Shown: positions 45,591 to 46,845 of the stretch, piece by piece
How the letters are laid out: each line of letters begins with the position of its first letter
Numbering within the stretch: the first letter of the stretch is position 1
DNA from: a virus
Virus record (IMG/VR): IMGVR_UViG_3300020183_000136
Coordinates: 1-46,845 of that record
Length of the DNA: 46,845 nucleotides
Strand: one strand, 5' to 3'
The notes under the pieces: model-generated
The model's input: the letters and a program-made list of their open reading frames with translations, nothing else
Told to the model about the DNA's origin: nothing
The model's database searches: none
Position numbers and translations under genes: made by a program

Positions 45591-46772
45591 ATGAGACCTG
45601 TGATTCAACTCCGACCTCACCAGCAGACTGCTTTGGATGCTCTTGTTGAGTATCTGAAGGGTCAAGTGGTCATCCCGACTGGCGGTGGTAAGACCAACGT
45701 TGCTATTTTTGATGCGATGCGTGAGTTTCTGAAAGAGACTCCGCAGACCATTGTTGTGGTTGCTCCTCGTATTCTGCTTGCGGAACAGTTGTCTGCTGAG
45801 TTCCTTGAGTTTATCACCAATGCTGCTGTACTTCATGTTCACAGCGGTGAGACTCATCACTTCAGCAGCACTCGTCCGAATGTGATTCGTGCCTGGTGTG
45901 AGCAAGCACAAGGTCACAAACTGATCTTCACTACCTACAACTCCCTGCAGCGCCTGCAGCAGGCAGACATTCACGTTGATACCATTTACTTTGATGAGGC
46001 ACACAACAGCGTCCAGCGTAACTTTTTCCCTGCTACGGAGCACTTCGCTGCTAGTGCTGACCGCTGCTATTTCTTCACTGCTACTCCTAAGCATTCTCTC
46101 ACTGTTTCCAAACCTGGGATGAATGATGTTGCAGTTTATGGTAATGTCATCTGTAATGTTCCTGCCCCTAAATTGGTAGAAGAAGGTTATATTCTTCCTC
46201 CTAAGGTTGTTGTGAAGCAACTGGATATGGTGCAGGACAAGCAAATGATTGCTGACCGTGACTCTCAGAACCTGCTGGATACTATCGATGAGAATGGTCT
46301 GGGTAAAATTTTGATTGCCGCTCGTTCTACAAAGCAGATCATCAAACTGTTGAGTGAGTCTGACTTCCGTGAACAACTTGCTGAGCGTGGGTACTCCTGC
46401 ATGTATATTACTGCCAAGACTGGCGGTATTATTGATGGGCAGAAAGTCAACCGTGAGGTGTTCTTTGATACTCTCAACGCCTGGGGCAAGGATTCCTCTA
46501 AGAAGTTTGTGGTGCTTCATCACAGCATTCTTAGCGAAGGTATCAATGTTCAGGGTCTGGAGGCAGTGCTGTTCATGCGGAACATGGACTACATCGGTAT
46601 CTCCCAGAGCATCGGGCGTGTGATCCGCCTAGGAGGCGCTGAGAAGACCTTTGGACTGGTTTGCGTGCCTGTCTACGATAAGGTGGGCATCAGCACCGCC
46701 AAGAGCGTTCAGGCGGTAGTAGACACCGTGTTCCGTCAGGGTCAACCTGCCATTTCAGTGGTCCGCCGCTGA
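45591..46772 (+). CDS. superfamily 2 DEAH-box helicase, UvsW-like
   Basis: This 393-residue SF2 ATPase begins with the Q-motif-like RPHQQTALDALVEYL. It has Walker A PTGGGKT at residues 29-35, VVVAPRILLAEQL (motif Ia), FTTYNSL (Ib), DEAH at 135-138, FFTATP (III), HHSILSEGINVQGLEAV (V) and QSIGRVIR at 339-346 (VI). T4 UvsW resolves branched DNA and R-loops late in replication, and this is its likely counterpart, although the T4 N-terminal domain is not obvious. GC content and codon use are higher than in the fibre genes, like gp32, consistent with strong early translation. An extended -10 promoter lies just upstream. Confidence 0.9.
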   Translation: MRPVIQLRPHQQTALDALVEYLKGQVVIPTGGGKTNVAIFDAMREFLKETPQTIVVVAPRILLAEQLSAEFLEFITNAAVLHVHSGETHHFSSTRPNVIRAWCEQAQGHKLIFTTYNSLQRLQQADIHVDTIYFDEAHNSVQRNFFPATEHFAASADRCYFFTATPKHSLTVSKPGMNDVAVYGNVICNVPAPKLVEEGYILPPKVVVKQLDMVQDKQMIADRDSQNLLDTIDENGLGKILIAARSTKQIIKLLSESDFREQLAERGYSCMYITAKTGGIIDGQKVNREVFFDTLNAWGKDSSKKFVVLHHSILSEGINVQGLEAVLFMRNMDYIGISQSIGRVIRLGGAEKTFGLVCVPVYDKVGISTAKSVQAVVDTVFRQGQPAISVVRR

Positions 46773-46807
46773 AACTGGCACACTCTGCCCCCACACCATC
46801 CCAACTC

Positions 46808-46816
46808 TGATATAAT
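46808..46816 (+). promoter_or_regulatory. extended -10 promoter for the next gene
   Basis: TGATATAAT (46808-46816) is followed by GTAATCAAAGGAAACCACAATG. The leader is almost identical to that of the 35085 gene, including AAGGA as the ribosome site. No good -35 lies 17 bp upstream. CTGGCACACT occurs at 46775-46784. Confidence 0.65.
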
Positions 46817-46841
46817 ACTAAAGTAATCAAAGGAAACCACA

Positions 46842-46845
46842 ATGC
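46842..46845 (+). CDS. start codon of a gene truncated by the window edge
   Basis: An ATG follows AAGGA at 7 nt spacing and the conserved early leader, so a gene almost certainly begins here, but only its first codon is in view. Confidence 0.5.

Noticed and set aside
45582-46523. 313-codon antisense frame under the helicase
   Set aside because: The plus-strand frame has all SF2 helicase motifs, a promoter and host-like codon use. The antisense product resembles nothing.

Overview
This window is part of a T4-like cyanomyovirus genome, a phage of marine picocyanobacteria such as Synechococcus or Prochlorococcus. The evidence is AT-rich DNA with densely packed, mostly co-oriented genes. It carries recognisable T4 core replication genes (33, 59, 32) and baseplate genes (53, 48, 4, 26, 27, 5). 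It also has cyanophage-typical auxiliary genes (thyX, phoH, a DUF1825 homologue, 2-oxoglutarate oxygenases), late promoters of the ATAAATA type and a small tRNA cluster. All calls come from reading the sequence; no database search was run.

Layout. (1) 1-4784: nucleotide metabolism and replication: ThyX, PhoH-like ATPase, a PD-(D/E)XK exonuclease, late co-activator gp33, helicase loader gp59, a DUF1825 protein and the single-strand binding protein gp32 with its own promoter and a repeat-bearing leader. (2) 4831-5418: a Mom-like DNA-modification candidate, behind a promoter interlocked with the gp32 terminator. (3) 5410-8060, minus strand: baseplate and head completion operon gp4, a conserved unknown, gp48, gp53. 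(4) 8101-17890: tail tube-fold protein, a gp26-like tail chaperone with a probable programmed -1 frameshift, a tape-measure-like protein, a hub protein carrying two peptidoglycan hydrolase domains, a gp27-like hub, a gp5 OB-fold protein and a separate gp5-like beta-helix needle. (5) 17895-34984: two collagen-like fibres and two Kelch-like repeat fibres, interleaved with two glycosyltransferases, a sulfotransferase, two 2-oxoglutarate/Fe(II) oxygenases and a fibre chaperone-like protein. (6) 35031-36082: early promoters, small genes (one Phd-antitoxin-like) and three tRNA genes. (7) 36117-44494: three more fibre proteins, one ending in a self-cleaving S74 chaperone and one a Gly/Cys-rich adhesin. 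(8) 44513-46845: a zinc-ribbon protein, a third oxygenase, a possible small RNA and a UvsW-like helicase.

How it fits together. Early genes use sigma70-type promoters with 17-bp spacers. Three of these share the sequence GTAATC exactly 12 nt after the start of the -10 hexamer. Structural genes use ATAAATA or CTAAATA late boxes, for which gp33 is the expected co-activator. The most interesting candidates are the dnaX-like frameshift signal in the tail chaperone, the three-way split of T4 gp5 with a GH104+M15 double lysin, and a possible fibre-decoration system (prolyl hydroxylase-like enzyme, glycosyltransferases, sulfotransferase) embedded among collagen-like fibres.
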